Notes under the pieces: model-generated
What the model saw: only the letters and a program-made list of their open reading frames with translations
Database searches by the model: none
Told to the model about the DNA's origin: nothing
Source: M3007 sp046316495
Lineage (GTDB): Bacteria; Bacteroidota; Bacteroidia; Chitinophagales; Saprospiraceae
Assembly (NCBI GenBank): GCA_046316495.1
Contig: JBKDAM010000078.1
Location: forward strand, 1-34,269
Direction of reading: 5' to 3'
DNA length: 34,269 nucleotides
Program-made: the position numbers and the translations under genes
Shown here: piece by piece, positions 24,471 through 32,890 of the stretch
Layout: each line of letters begins with the position of its first letter
Numbering within the stretch: position 1 is the stretch's first letter

Positions 24471-25681
24471 CAACCTCCTAAATCGTTCGGCAATAAATGA
24501 ATTTCCACCAACTCCCCTGCCTTTACCTCCTCCACCGATTCCGGAAATACTGCAAGGCAGTTGGCCGTCGCAAAACCTGCTAACTGGTACGAAGCCTGCG
24601 CAACCGTAAGTTGTACAGCCTCCCCATCCAATCGCGCTTTCATAAACTGGGTCAAACCCGGTTTCTTTTTAAAACCAACCGCCAATGGGGCACTCCTGAC
24701 CGATAAACTGTGCCAAAGCCCCTGCATCTGCCCAATCGCTGGAAACACATACTCATAAAAACAGGTCAAAACAGACGCCGGATTGCCAGGCAATCCAAAA
24801 AACAACCGGGCATCCCGCCGGCCAAAAAGCAAGGGCTTGCCTGGCTTTTGTTTTATTTTATGAAAAACCAACTCCACTCCAGCTCCTTTTGCCGCCTCTA
24901 CTGTAAAATCATAAGCCCCTACACTCACACCTCCTGTCACCAACAGAAGATCCGATCGCTCCAAGGCCCGTTCTATAGCCTTTTGAAGCTGTTCCTTATC
25001 ATCCTTTACCCATTCCACCCAAATGTCCTCAATGCCCAATTGAACTAAAGCAGCCTGCAAAGCAACCGAGTTGGATTCATATACCTGCCCGTACAATAGG
25101 GGCTGTCCCGGAACCTGCAGCTCATTTCCCGTAACCAAAATGGTAGCCTTCGGACGAGGGTAAACCTCCACTTCCGTCTTCCCCATACCCGCCAGGAAAC
25201 CAATTGCTCCAGGAGACAACCGCTCCCCACGGTCCAATGCCAAACTCCCCGCAGCAATATCCGAACCAGGAGCACGAACATTGATTCCTTTTACCTGCTC
25301 CGAATCCATCAGCCGAAGGCAAGAACCTTCCACCTCTGATTTCTCCTGCATCACCACGGTGTCTGTCCCTTCCGGCAGTGGAGCGCCCGTAAAAATGCGC
25401 ACTGCCTCTCCTAAACCCACCGTTGTGGGTTGATTACTGCCCGCCGGAACCTCTCCAATAAGTTGATAAACCGTTCGTTCAGCCTCCCAGGCAAATGCAA
25501 ATCCATCCATACTGGATTGCCAAAAAGCAGGTACATTCCAATCAGAATACACTGGATTTGCCAGCCGATATCCGACTGCCTTGCCCAAGGACCGAACTTG
25601 AGGTGGCAAACAAGGTGTGTATTGTTTTATTAAGGCCTTTGCCCTTTCTACGGAAATAAATACTTCCAACTCCTTTTTCAT
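24470..25681 (-). CDS. moeA: Molybdopterin molybdenumtransferase MoeA
   Basis: A 403-residue enzyme that inserts molybdate into adenylated molybdopterin. The start is the ATG at 25681 (MKKELEVFISVERAKALI). Motifs present: SSMDGFAF near 60, RIFTGAPLPEGTDTVVMQE near 105-123, RAPGSDI, TGNEL, the MoaB/MogA-like loop TGGVSVGAYDF, and FGLPGNPAS. The C-terminal domain IV is complete and length is normal. It starts 4 bp after the moaA stop, and its stop overlaps the permease start, so it is firmly in the operon. Only one moeA copy is seen. Confidence 0.94.
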   Translation of the reverse strand: MKKELEVFISVERAKALIKQYTPCLPPQVRSLGKAVGYRLANPVYSDWNVPAFWQSSMDGFAFAWEAERTVYQLIGEVPAGSNQPTTVGLGEAVRIFTGAPLPEGTDTVVMQEKSEVEGSCLRLMDSEQVKGINVRAPGSDIAAGSLALDRGERLSPGAIGFLAGMGKTEVEVYPRPKATILVTGNELQVPGQPLLYGQVYESNSVALQAALVQLGIEDIWVEWVKDDKEQLQKAIERALERSDLLLVTGGVSVGAYDFTVEAAKGAGVELVFHKIKQKPGKPLLFGRRDARLFFGLPGNPASVLTCFYEYVFPAIGQMQGLWHSLSVRSAPLAVGFKKKPGLTQFMKARLDGEAVQLTVAQASYQLAGFATANCLAVFPESVEEVKAGELVEIHLLPNDLGG

Positions 25682-25685
25682 AACG

Positions 25686-26666
25686 TTATCCTCCAATCCG
25701 AATCATACTCCGGTTTTCTAACTGTTCTACCTCCACCCGATCTAAATCGGCCGTAAACTGCCCCCCAAGTGCCGCCTTTTTGGATCGAATATTTTCATAA
25801 ATAAGCGGCCGAATATCCAAGCCTTGTCGAAAAGCCGTTAATAAATCGGTTTCTGTAGTCGAAAATAAACAATTCTTTAACTTGCCGTCTGCAGTCAACC
25901 GAATTCGGTTACAATCCCCACAAAAAGGGGCTGTCATAGTGCTAATAACGGCAAAGGTTCCTTGATGCCCAGGGACGATGAATTTTTTGGCGGTTTCGTG
26001 CTTCTCCCGCTCCAAAGGAACCAGGTCAAACTCCTCCTGCGCCCGGGCAATGATTTCTTTTAAAGAGACTACTTTTTCCTGATTCCATCGGTTACCCTCA
26101 AAAGGCATAAATTCTATGAACCGAACATGGACCGGTGTATCTTTTGTCCAACGAATAAAATCAACCACCTCCTGCTCGTTAATTCCCCGCATTACGACTA
26201 CGTTCACTTTAACCCCAATTCCCAACTCCAGCATACGATCGATACTCTCCATCACCTGAGTGTGTAAATCCCGACGGGTGATCATTTGAAACCGGTTCCG
26301 ATCAAGTGTGTCTAAACTGATATTAAGTGACCGGATCCCCGCGCTGCGAACTTGTTCAGCGATTGCTCCTAAACGAGTTCCATTGGTAGTAAGGGTCAAT
26401 TGCACCCCCAAATTACCCAAGCGCTCTAAAATAGAGGTAAAATCCTTCCTCACTAAGGGCTCTCCACCTGTCAATCGAATTTTTCGAACTCCTTCCAAAA
26501 CAAAAATCTTGGCAAGCGCCTCTACCTCCTCTGCCTGCATTAGTTGGGGAGAGGGTGTGAACGAATAATGCTCCTCCGGCATACAGTAAAAACAGCGCAG
26601 ATCACACCGATCTGTCAACGATATGCGCAGGTAATCATGCACCCTGTTAAATTGATCCACTAACAT
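25686..26666 (-). CDS. moaA: GTP 3',8-cyclase MoaA (radical SAM)
   Basis: A 326-residue radical SAM enzyme catalysing the first step of molybdenum cofactor synthesis from GTP, together with MoaC. The start is the ATG at 26666. The SAM cluster is Cys21, Cys25 and Cys28 in SLTDRCDLRCFYCMP; RLTGGEPL follows. The C-terminal second [4Fe-4S] site is FCGDCNRIRLT with a third Cys in LKNCLF, and the chain ends in the catalytic GG tail (IRIGG). It is the first gene of the operon, so its upstream region (26667-27064) must carry the main promoter. Confidence 0.95.
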   Translation of the reverse strand: MLVDQFNRVHDYLRISLTDRCDLRCFYCMPEEHYSFTPSPQLMQAEEVEALAKIFVLEGVRKIRLTGGEPLVRKDFTSILERLGNLGVQLTLTTNGTRLGAIAEQVRSAGIRSLNISLDTLDRNRFQMITRRDLHTQVMESIDRMLELGIGVKVNVVVMRGINEQEVVDFIRWTKDTPVHVRFIEFMPFEGNRWNQEKVVSLKEIIARAQEEFDLVPLEREKHETAKKFIVPGHQGTFAVISTMTAPFCGDCNRIRLTADGKLKNCLFSTTETDLLTAFRQGLDIRPLIYENIRSKKAALGGQFTADLDRVEVEQLENRSMIRIGG

Positions 26667-27064
26667 ACAAATCGAGTTTATCGTTGAAAAAGCCAAATGA
26701 ACAGCAGTTACACTAATTACACCTGAATCAACACCGCAAAATAGCTTCTTTTTTCAACTACAAAGAAAAGACTTCTCTGCCTGAAATAGTAATCGGTATT
26801 CAAACATCCTATTGCAAGATGCAAACAAATTAATCACTACACCCACAGGAACTGGTTTTCCACCTGCCACTAACCGATAAACCTGCTATCAATTCAATTT
26901 ATAAAATATAAATAAACCAAAAAACAGAATATAATTTGGATATACAAGGCATCGAACAAAGAAATTTGACAATTGAATAAATCGTGCTATTAATTGCCCT
27001 AATAGTACTACTCTCATTTTTTGGCTCATCCCAACTTTGCTACCAATAAAACACCTATTCACTT
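26667..27064. other. AT-rich intergenic region between divergent moaA and aldehyde dehydrogenase
   Basis: 398 bp without a credible gene. It must hold both divergent promoters. On the moaA side there is a weak candidate at 26737-26764. On the aldehyde dehydrogenase side AACTTTGC near 27033-27040 differs by one base from the TAnnTTTG element. No structure resembling a molybdenum-cofactor riboswitch could be recognised by eye. Confidence 0.6.
26737..26764 (-). promoter_or_regulatory. Candidate promoter of the moaA operon
   Basis: On the minus strand TTTG (26764-26761), 17 bases, then TATTTTG (26743-26737). It resembles the Bacteroidota promoter, with a spacer two bases short and a -7 element one base short. 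It lies about 70 bp before the moaA ATG. Confidence 0.3.
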
Positions 27065-28564
27065 ATGTCAAAAAGAACAGTTACCTTCAAATCCCACTAC
27101 GATAATTTCATTGGTGGAAAATTTGTTCCTCCAGTAAAAGGAGAATACTTCGATAACCATTCTCCGATCGATGGGGCTCATATCTCAAAAGTAGCCCGCT
27201 CGACTAAAGAGGACATCGATCTAGCATTGGATGCAGCACATGCCGCCTTTGAAACCTGGGGCAAGAGCTCCCCTACCTTCCGCGCCAAAGTTTTGAATCA
27301 AATTGCTGACATCATTGAAGCCAATCTTCCATACCTGGCTGAAGTGGAATCCATTGACAACGGTAAGGCAATTCGCGAAACAACCTACGCCGACTTACCC
27401 CTTTGCGTGGACCACTTCCGCTACTTTGCAGGGGTCATCCGCGCAGATGAAGGTTCTATTTCTGAGCACGATGAACACACCGTAAGTATTCAACTCCATG
27501 AACCTCTCGGGGTCGTTGGACAAATCATTCCTTGGAACTTCCCGCTCCTGATGGCCACTTGGAAAATCGCTCCGGCACTCGCAGCTGGTAACTGTACCGT
27601 GGTAAAAGCAGCAGAGCAAACGCCCACTTCCATTATGGTCCTAATGGAACTCATTCAGGAAGTGGTTCCCGCAGGCGTTCTAAACGTGGTAAATGGGTTT
27701 GGGATCGAAGCCGGTAAACCTCTGGCTACTTCTCCTCGAATCGCTAAAGTGGCATTCACCGGTGAAACCACTACTGGCCGCTTAATTATGCAATACGCCG
27801 CGGAGAATATCATCCCTTCAACAATGGAATTAGGTGGGAAATCCCCAAATATTTTCTTCCCTTCTGTGGCAGCTGCAGATGACGAATTCTTTGATAAAGC
27901 CATCGAGGGTGCCGTACTTTTCGCGCTGAACCAAGGGGAAGTTTGCACTTGTCCCTCAAGGATCCTGGTGCACGAATCCATCTACAATCAGTTCATGGAG
28001 CGGGTAATTGCCCGGACAAAAGCCATCAAAATGGGACATCCTTTAAGCATGGATACCATGATGGGCGCACAAGCCTCCCAAGACCAGTACGAAAAAATTC
28101 AATCCTACCTCAAAATCGGAAAAGAAGAAGGTGCAGAAGTGCTCTGCGGTGGCGATGTCCAACATTTGGAGGGCGATCTGGCAAATGGCTACTACATCCA
28201 GCCCACTATCTTCAAAGGACACAATAAAATGCGCATCTTCCAAGAGGAAATTTTTGGACCCGTTACCTGCGTCACCACTTTCAAAACAACGGAAGAGGCT
28301 ATTGAAATCGCGAACGATACTATGTTCGGACTGGGCGCCGGTGTTTGGTCTCGCGACGCACATGAATTGTACGAAGTACCGCGTGCCATCAAAGCTGGCC
28401 GTGTTTGGGTGAATAACTACCACGCTTACCCCGCACACGCACCTTTCGGTGGTTACAAAAAATCTGGATTTGGACGAGAAAACCACAAGATGATGCTCGA
28501 CCACTATCGCCAAACCAAGAACATGCTGGTTTCGTACAACAAAAACAAGCTCGGCTTCTTCTAG
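27065..28564 (+). CDS. NAD-dependent aldehyde dehydrogenase (AldB/ExaC-like)
   Basis: A 499-residue cytoplasmic enzyme oxidising short aldehydes such as acetaldehyde to acids. The NAD-binding and oxyanion Asn region is IIPWNFPLLMATWK. MELGGKSPN near 254 carries the general-base Glu, and NQGEVCTCPSR near 294 carries the nucleophilic Cys in the double-Cys form typical of AldB/acetaldehyde dehydrogenase II. The C-terminal NNYHAYPAHAPFGGYKKSGFGRE is also of this group. It is followed by a terminator and a DUF779 gene, with an AraC-family regulator beyond. That neighbourhood recurs with AldB-like enzymes. The real aldehyde is not known. Confidence 0.93.
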   Translation: MSKRTVTFKSHYDNFIGGKFVPPVKGEYFDNHSPIDGAHISKVARSTKEDIDLALDAAHAAFETWGKSSPTFRAKVLNQIADIIEANLPYLAEVESIDNGKAIRETTYADLPLCVDHFRYFAGVIRADEGSISEHDEHTVSIQLHEPLGVVGQIIPWNFPLLMATWKIAPALAAGNCTVVKAAEQTPTSIMVLMELIQEVVPAGVLNVVNGFGIEAGKPLATSPRIAKVAFTGETTTGRLIMQYAAENIIPSTMELGGKSPNIFFPSVAAADDEFFDKAIEGAVLFALNQGEVCTCPSRILVHESIYNQFMERVIARTKAIKMGHPLSMDTMMGAQASQDQYEKIQSYLKIGKEEGAEVLCGGDVQHLEGDLANGYYIQPTIFKGHNKMRIFQEEIFGPVTCVTTFKTTEEAIEIANDTMFGLGAGVWSRDAHELYEVPRAIKAGRVWVNNYHAYPAHAPFGGYKKSGFGRENHKMMLDHYRQTKNMLVSYNKNKLGFF

Positions 28565-28585
28565 TTTTTTTGTTAAAAAAAGCTC

Positions 28586-28620
28586 AACCGACAACGATTA
28601 CGGTCGTTGTCGGTTTTTTT
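28586..28620 (+). terminator. Intrinsic terminator after aldehyde dehydrogenase
   Basis: A 12-bp perfect stem AACCGACAACGA / TCGTTGTCGGTT with a 6-base loop, followed by a T-run. It ends 26 bp before the DUF779 start, so DUF779 either needs read-through or its own promoter. Confidence 0.93.
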
Positions 28621-28646
28621 ATCCTTTCACCAATATTTACTTCGAT

Positions 28647-29024
28647 ATGGAAAAAACAAAACGCGTCACTATTAGCCCGGAAGCAGCAGAGGTTGTAAAT
28701 ACCCTTAAAGCAAAATATGGAGAATTAATGTTCCACCAAAGCGGTGGCTGCTGTGATGGCTCCCAACCCATGTGCTTCCCAAAAGGGGAATTCCGCGTCG
28801 GTAGCAGCGACGTTTGTATCGGCACCATCGAAGGCTGCGACTTTTGGATGAGCAAAGACCAGTTTGAATACTGGCAACACACCAAGTTGCATATCCATGT
28901 CACACCGGGAAGAGGTGCCAGTTTTTCAGTAGAGATCCCGCTGGGTGTCCGTTTTATTACTCAATCTCGCTTGTACACAGAAGCAGAAGCCGAGCACCTG
29001 GAAGCGCTGCGATTCGCTGATTAA
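28647..29024 (+). CDS. DUF779 family cysteine-rich protein
   Basis: A 125-residue small cytosolic protein of the DUF779 family, function unknown. Five cysteines are clustered: Cys35 and Cys36 in HQSGGCCDGSQPMC, Cys43, Cys57 and Cys64 (IEGCDFW). This suggests a metal or redox centre, though no ligand set is proven. The C-terminal half has the family segment IHVTPGRGASFSVEIPLGVRFI. The gene follows the aldehyde dehydrogenase, from which it is separated by a terminator, and its stop overlaps by 4 bp the 3' end of the convergent AraC-type regulator gene. The conserved pairing with aldehyde dehydrogenases suggests a helper role in aldehyde oxidation, which is inference. Confidence 0.88.
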   Translation: MEKTKRVTISPEAAEVVNTLKAKYGELMFHQSGGCCDGSQPMCFPKGEFRVGSSDVCIGTIEGCDFWMSKDQFEYWQHTKLHIHVTPGRGASFSVEIPLGVRFITQSRLYTEAEAEHLEALRFAD

Positions 29025-29938
29025 TCTCGGTTACTGATATCTTGGTATTGCTTGGGAGTGATGCCCTCGTATTTCTTAAACAAGCGATTAAAGTAGTTGG
29101 AATCATCAAAACCCACTTCAAAAGCAACATTTTTCACATAAATGTGCTTATCACGAAGGTGCTGCTTGGCTAATTTTATCTTTTCTAAAATAATGTATTC
29201 AATCGGACTCATACCTAGCTCGGTTTTAAATAACCGGTAAAGCGACGAAATACTCATTCCAGCCTCCCTAGCCAAATCATTAATCTTTACCTTATCCTGG
29301 ATTTTTAAGTGAATCTGCTGCAAAATATGGTGCAAATAAGGATTCTTACTGCTAGCAACCTGCTGCGCCACCGTCGCGTTCTGGGTCTGAATAATCTTCA
29401 CCAAAAGCTCCTGTAAAGCCAAATCTGCCAATGTATCTTTGAAAATATCCGTCCCTTGACAAATACCAATCACCCGCTGCAACAAGGTGTTCATCTCCTG
29501 ATTGTTCTGAAAAAAGAAATTCTCCTGGTCCAAAGCCCAAAAATTTTTATCTCCTTCTTTTGGGTATTTTTCATTTAAAAACGCCAGTGTCTCTGCTATT
29601 TTGTGGTGATCAATCGCCAAAGCCAAACATTGCGTCGGATTATCCAATTCCGCCTCCGGAAAATCAATTTCCATCAACACATTCGCTGGAACAATGACCG
29701 ACTCCCCAGGCACATAATTAAACCCTTCCTGGTCAAATAAATGCATGACCTTCTTGCCTCGTAACATACTGGTCACCACCAAGTCATTAAACTTCAAAGG
29801 AACTAAACTGGAGGCCTGGTAGGTTTCAAATAAATTAAGCTCACAATATTCCAGGTTGTAAACAGTTCGGTTCTCCACCAGCGTCTTCAAAGAATGATGT
29901 GGAGTCAACGCTGGAGCAAGCAAACTACTTGACTTCAT
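29021..29938 (-). CDS. AraC-family transcriptional regulator
   Basis: A 305-residue regulator. The ATG at 29938 (MKSSSLLAPALTPHHS) is chosen because a TATCTTTG promoter element lies 92 bp upstream. A GTG at 30175 would extend the protein by 79 residues of unlikely composition and leave the promoter inside the gene. The N-terminal effector domain (about 10-190) contains TLVENRTVYNLEYCELNLFE and the cupin-like VPGESVIVPANVLMEIDFPE. The C-terminal part (about 205-305) has two helix-turn-helix units: INDLAREAGMSISSLYRLFK and VKNVAFEVGFDDSNYFNRLF. It is convergent with DUF779. It probably controls the aldehyde dehydrogenase and DUF779, inferred from position. Confidence 0.9.
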   Translation of the reverse strand: MKSSSLLAPALTPHHSLKTLVENRTVYNLEYCELNLFETYQASSLVPLKFNDLVVTSMLRGKKVMHLFDQEGFNYVPGESVIVPANVLMEIDFPEAELDNPTQCLALAIDHHKIAETLAFLNEKYPKEGDKNFWALDQENFFFQNNQEMNTLLQRVIGICQGTDIFKDTLADLALQELLVKIIQTQNATVAQQVASSKNPYLHHILQQIHLKIQDKVKINDLAREAGMSISSLYRLFKTELGMSPIEYIILEKIKLAKQHLRDKHIYVKNVAFEVGFDDSNYFNRLFKKYEGITPKQYQDISNRD

Positions 29939-30029
29939 ATTAGATAATAGGTTGTAGGTGCGTGTAAAAGGTGTTAGCAGGTGCTCCTTGTCACTAACCT
30001 TGATTTCCCCATTAACGTACCTGCCTGGG

Positions 30030-30037
30030 CAAAGATA
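30030..30037 (-). promoter_or_regulatory. Candidate -7 promoter element for the AraC-family gene
   Basis: TATCTTTG on the minus strand, identical to the elements before gldD and the sugar-nucleotide operon. Placed 92 bp before the ATG at 29938, it supports that start. No -33 TTG at the usual distance. Confidence 0.45.
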
Positions 30038-30182
30038 ATTATTTTCACTAATAAAAGAAAGATCGGATACAGCAAAGCTTCTATCTGGTAAAAAATAGTC
30101 ATAAAGTCTGTCGACCAACAGAAATACGGAAAAAAAGGAATTCAGCCAACAAGAAACAAAGTACGAAAACGCCACTTAAGCG

Positions 30183-30190
30183 TATTTTTG
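30183..30190 (+). promoter_or_regulatory. Candidate -7 promoter element for the VOC gene
   Basis: TATTTTTG fits TAnnTTTG, 49 bp before the ATG at 30239. The -33 region is not recognisable. With the AraC element it would make 29939-30238 a divergent promoter region with no other feature seen. Confidence 0.35.
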
Positions 30191-30238
30191 TCGATCAAAA
30201 ACGTAATTCTGCCATCACCACCAACTACCTTCAACTAG

Positions 30239-30592
30239 ATGCTCCAACAAGCTTGCCCCAAACTGCCGATGCGGCAAAAAGCTCAGACCCTGGATTTTTA
30301 CATTCAGCAACTCGGTTTTGAGCTACTCGCGGATTATGGCGATTACGTACTGGTGAAAAAAGAACAGGTAGAACTGCATTTTTTCCAATACAAAGACCTG
30401 GATCCAGCTACCAATTACGGACAAGTGTACATCCGAACCCTAAATATCCAGCAACTGTACCAAGATCTACTTGAGCACAAAGTAACGATTCACCCCAATT
30501 CTCCGCTCCAGCAAAAGCCTTGGGGACAATGGGAATTTGCGGTATTGGATCCCGATCACAACCTACTTACTTTTGGACAAGCTACCCATTGA
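30239..30592 (+). CDS. VOC-fold protein (glyoxalase/bleomycin-resistance-like)
   Basis: A 117-residue protein of the vicinal oxygen chelate superfamily. The pattern is clear: TLDFYIQQLGFELLADYGDYVLVKK early, VELHFFQY in the middle, VYIRTLNIQQLYQDLLEH, and WGQWEFAVLDPDHNLLTFGQ at the end, as in bleomycin-resistance and lactoylglutathione-lyase relatives. Possible metal ligands are the His in LHFF and the Glu in WEFAV. Members either bind a toxic ligand or catalyse isomerisation; the small size fits a homodimeric binding protein. Its final 11 bp overlap the convergent esterase gene. Specific function is unknown. Confidence 0.87.
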   Translation: MLQQACPKLPMRQKAQTLDFYIQQLGFELLADYGDYVLVKKEQVELHFFQYKDLDPATNYGQVYIRTLNIQQLYQDLLEHKVTIHPNSPLQQKPWGQWEFAVLDPDHNLLTFGQATH

Positions 30593-31493
30593 TAAGGTGT
30601 GCTATCTGCTCAAGAGCTCGTTTTGCTTCTTTTAACCAAGTAATTAACATCCAATCGTGTACCATCTTGGGGTACTTATAGTATCGAAAATCTACCCCCT
30701 GCTCCTCCATTCGCTGATGCAAATACCGGCAATCCGCTAATAAAAGATCGTGCGTACCAATAAATACAGCGATCCTGCCCAGTCCTGTTAAGTCTCCATA
30801 TACTGGACTTAATTGGTAATGCCGTAAATCCTGTTCCCCCGCATAGGCTAACCCGCACCACCGAAGGGCGGCTACACTCAACAAGGGATCTTTCTTGTCC
30901 AAATCCATGATTTCATGGTGACTAACACTCAAATCCAGCCAAGGTGAGAGTAAAATGAGCTGCGAGGGCTGCGCTAAACCCTGTTCTCGAAGGTATTGAG
31001 CAAAACCCAATGCCAATCCACCACCGGCCGAATCACCCATCAACAACAAATGATGAGCATCCGTTCGTTCTAGTAGTTGACCATATAAAGCCGTTATAAA
31101 CGCGTAGACCTCCCGATACGTCGCAGCCGGAGCCAAGGGATAATCCGGAACTATCCAACGAACCCTTGTGCGCTCCGCCATCTCTGCCAAAAAATCCCAG
31201 TGATATTGGGTCAGGTTGTTAACATACGCTCCGCCATGCAAAAACAACACGGTCTTGGAAGCAATACCTGTTTTCGGTGCAATCGTCCAGACACTTCTTC
31301 CCATCAACGTCTCTTCCGAAAACGAAAAGTGTCGAAACAAGCGCTGCGGAGGAGGGGCTGGTGACTCCCGAAACTGCTGCAGGTGAATGGCCTTGTCCAA
31401 GTCACTCTTCATGCCCCGAAGCCAACAATAAGCACTCGCTAAACGGGCGCCCCAGCTGGGGTGTTTATGGTGAAGGTACACGTTGTGCCGCAT
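30582..31493 (-). CDS. Alpha/beta hydrolase (HSL-type esterase/lipase)
   Basis: A 303-residue esterase of the hormone-sensitive-lipase group. The oxyanion motif HGGAY starts at 86, and GDSAGGG (153-159) holds the nucleophile Ser155. The catalytic Asp is likely in GTHDLLL and the His in YPKMVHDWM near the C-terminus. PDYPLAPAATY (117-127) is also typical of the family. There is no signal peptide, so it is probably cytosolic and acts on short acyl esters. Its 3' end overlaps the VOC gene by 11 bp in convergent orientation. The region upstream (31494-31672) shows no recognisable promoter element. Confidence 0.9.
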   Translation of the reverse strand: MRHNVYLHHKHPSWGARLASAYCWLRGMKSDLDKAIHLQQFRESPAPPPQRLFRHFSFSEETLMGRSVWTIAPKTGIASKTVLFLHGGAYVNNLTQYHWDFLAEMAERTRVRWIVPDYPLAPAATYREVYAFITALYGQLLERTDAHHLLLMGDSAGGGLALGFAQYLREQGLAQPSQLILLSPWLDLSVSHHEIMDLDKKDPLLSVAALRWCGLAYAGEQDLRHYQLSPVYGDLTGLGRIAVFIGTHDLLLADCRYLHQRMEEQGVDFRYYKYPKMVHDWMLITWLKEAKRALEQIAHLING

Positions 31494-31672
31494 CTAAATT
31501 CGTTTTTACCAGTTGACAAGTACCCGGCTATTTCAGTTCAATGGTCTGTCAAACCGTACAGCCAAATAAAAAGCAGGGCATTTTCGAAAATTTCCATTTT
31601 TTTTCAGGGAAAAACGATCCTTTCCGTTTATTGTGGCAAATTAAACACCTTTCTTAACATCCCTGATCGGTT

Positions 31673-32533
31673 ATGCTAAAAAAAATCACTGTCCTGCTCC
31701 TCTTTTCATTCGCCGTCCTGCTCCAAGCACAACAGGCCTCCACCGAACAATGGGAAGCCCTTTTTAATGGAAAAGACCTGAACGACTGGACGCCCAAAAT
31801 TACGGGGTACCCCGCCGGAGAAAATTTCGGGAACACCTTCCGTGTAGAAAATGGACTCCTGGCAGTCCGATACGATGCCTATGACAACTTCAACGACCGC
31901 TTTGGCCACCTTTTTTATAAAAAAACCTATGGTTACTACCGACTGCGCATCGAGTATCGCTTCACCGGCCAACAGGTACCTGGCGGGCCCTCTTGGGCTT
32001 TTCGGAACAGTGGCGTGATGATTCATGGACAAACGCCGGAAAGCATGGGCCTCCAACAGGATTTCCCCGTTAGTATTGAAGTACAATTCTTGGGCAGCAC
32101 GCCAGAGGAACAACGACCCACCTGCAACCTCTGCACCCCAGGCACCCATGTAAAAATGGACGGTAAATTGTTTACACCCCATTGCGTCAACTCAAAATCA
32201 GTCGCTTTGGAGGGCGATCAATGGGTAACGGCTGAGGTCTTGGTACTCGGCGACTCCCTTATCCAACACTTCGTAAATGGAGCAGAAGTTATCCGGTATG
32301 AAGCTCCGCAAATTGGTGGAGGAAACGTGAATGGCCAACAACTAAACTGGGGGAAAGAAGGGGAAATGATTAAAAATGGCAGTTTATCCCTTCAAAGTGA
32401 AAGCCATCCCATCGAATTCCGAAAAGTTGAAATCCTGAACCTGGAAGGCTGTATGGACCCCAGCGCTAAAAACTACCGCTCCTACTATGTGCATTCCAAA
32501 CCGGCAGACTGTATCTATTCGGTAAAAGAATGA
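31673..32533 (+). CDS. Secreted DUF1080 protein (3-keto-disaccharide hydrolase-like) with GCxDP tail
   Basis: A 286-residue exported protein. Residues 1-20 form a signal peptide (LLLFSFAVLLQAQQ). The DUF1080 concanavalin-like domain (about 25-255) includes WEALFNGKDLNDWTPK near the start, YGYYRLRIEYRF, NSGVMIHGQ and IEVQFLGS, as in 3-keto-disaccharide hydrolases and related glycan-acting proteins. The last 28 residues form a separate module, GCMDPSAKNY with paired Cys260 and Cys280. This resembles the short GCxDPxAxNY...C motif seen at the ends of many Bacteroidota secreted proteins. A role in sugar breakdown is likely but the substrate is unknown. There is no operon partner. Confidence 0.88.
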   Translation: MLKKITVLLLFSFAVLLQAQQASTEQWEALFNGKDLNDWTPKITGYPAGENFGNTFRVENGLLAVRYDAYDNFNDRFGHLFYKKTYGYYRLRIEYRFTGQQVPGGPSWAFRNSGVMIHGQTPESMGLQQDFPVSIEVQFLGSTPEEQRPTCNLCTPGTHVKMDGKLFTPHCVNSKSVALEGDQWVTAEVLVLGDSLIQHFVNGAEVIRYEAPQIGGGNVNGQQLNWGKEGEMIKNGSLSLQSESHPIEFRKVEILNLEGCMDPSAKNYRSYYVHSKPADCIYSVKE

Positions 32534-32890
32534 AGTAGCCTTGTTCCATAAGGGTAGAAAAACTGGTTAAGAAGGCATTTTCTACCTTGAAAATAGGAAT
32601 ACACCGAAAATACCTACGAGCTAACGGAATTACCTATATGGATAGAAAGTAAATGGCAAATAAGATTCTTTACGGCATCTTTGAAGCGTTACCTTGTTAA
32701 CAGTTTCGGGTGCCCTTAAAGAATCCTTTCTTAATCAATTATCTACACAACATTTATTGGTAGATGTAATGCAGTGGAGCAATGACCTGTACGCAATCAA
32801 AATTTGAACAAACTTAACCTAAACTTATCAGCCTGAATCCAAGGCTTACCTTGTTTCTGCTGTTCCTTTGGGGCTTCAAAACCCTGTACA
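32534..32890. other. Intergenic region with two inverted repeats, no gene
   Basis: 357 bp with no credible reading frame. A 9-bp repeat GGTAGAAAA / TTTTCTACC (32553-32561 and 32578-32586) just after the DUF1080 stop may be a weak terminator. Further on GATTCTTTA and TAAAGAATC, about 50 bp apart, form a second inverted repeat. The promoter of the downstream transporter should lie here; TACCTTGT near 32848 is only a near match to the usual element. Confidence 0.5.

Noticed and set aside
26667..27064. Molybdenum-cofactor riboswitch upstream of moaA
   Set aside because: No matching multi-helix structure could be found by eye; a covariance-model search would be needed to exclude it.
29939..30175. 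N-terminal extension of the AraC-family regulator from a GTG at 30175
   Set aside because: The extension has unusual composition and a TATCTTTG promoter element lies inside it; the ATG at 29938 gives the normal family start.
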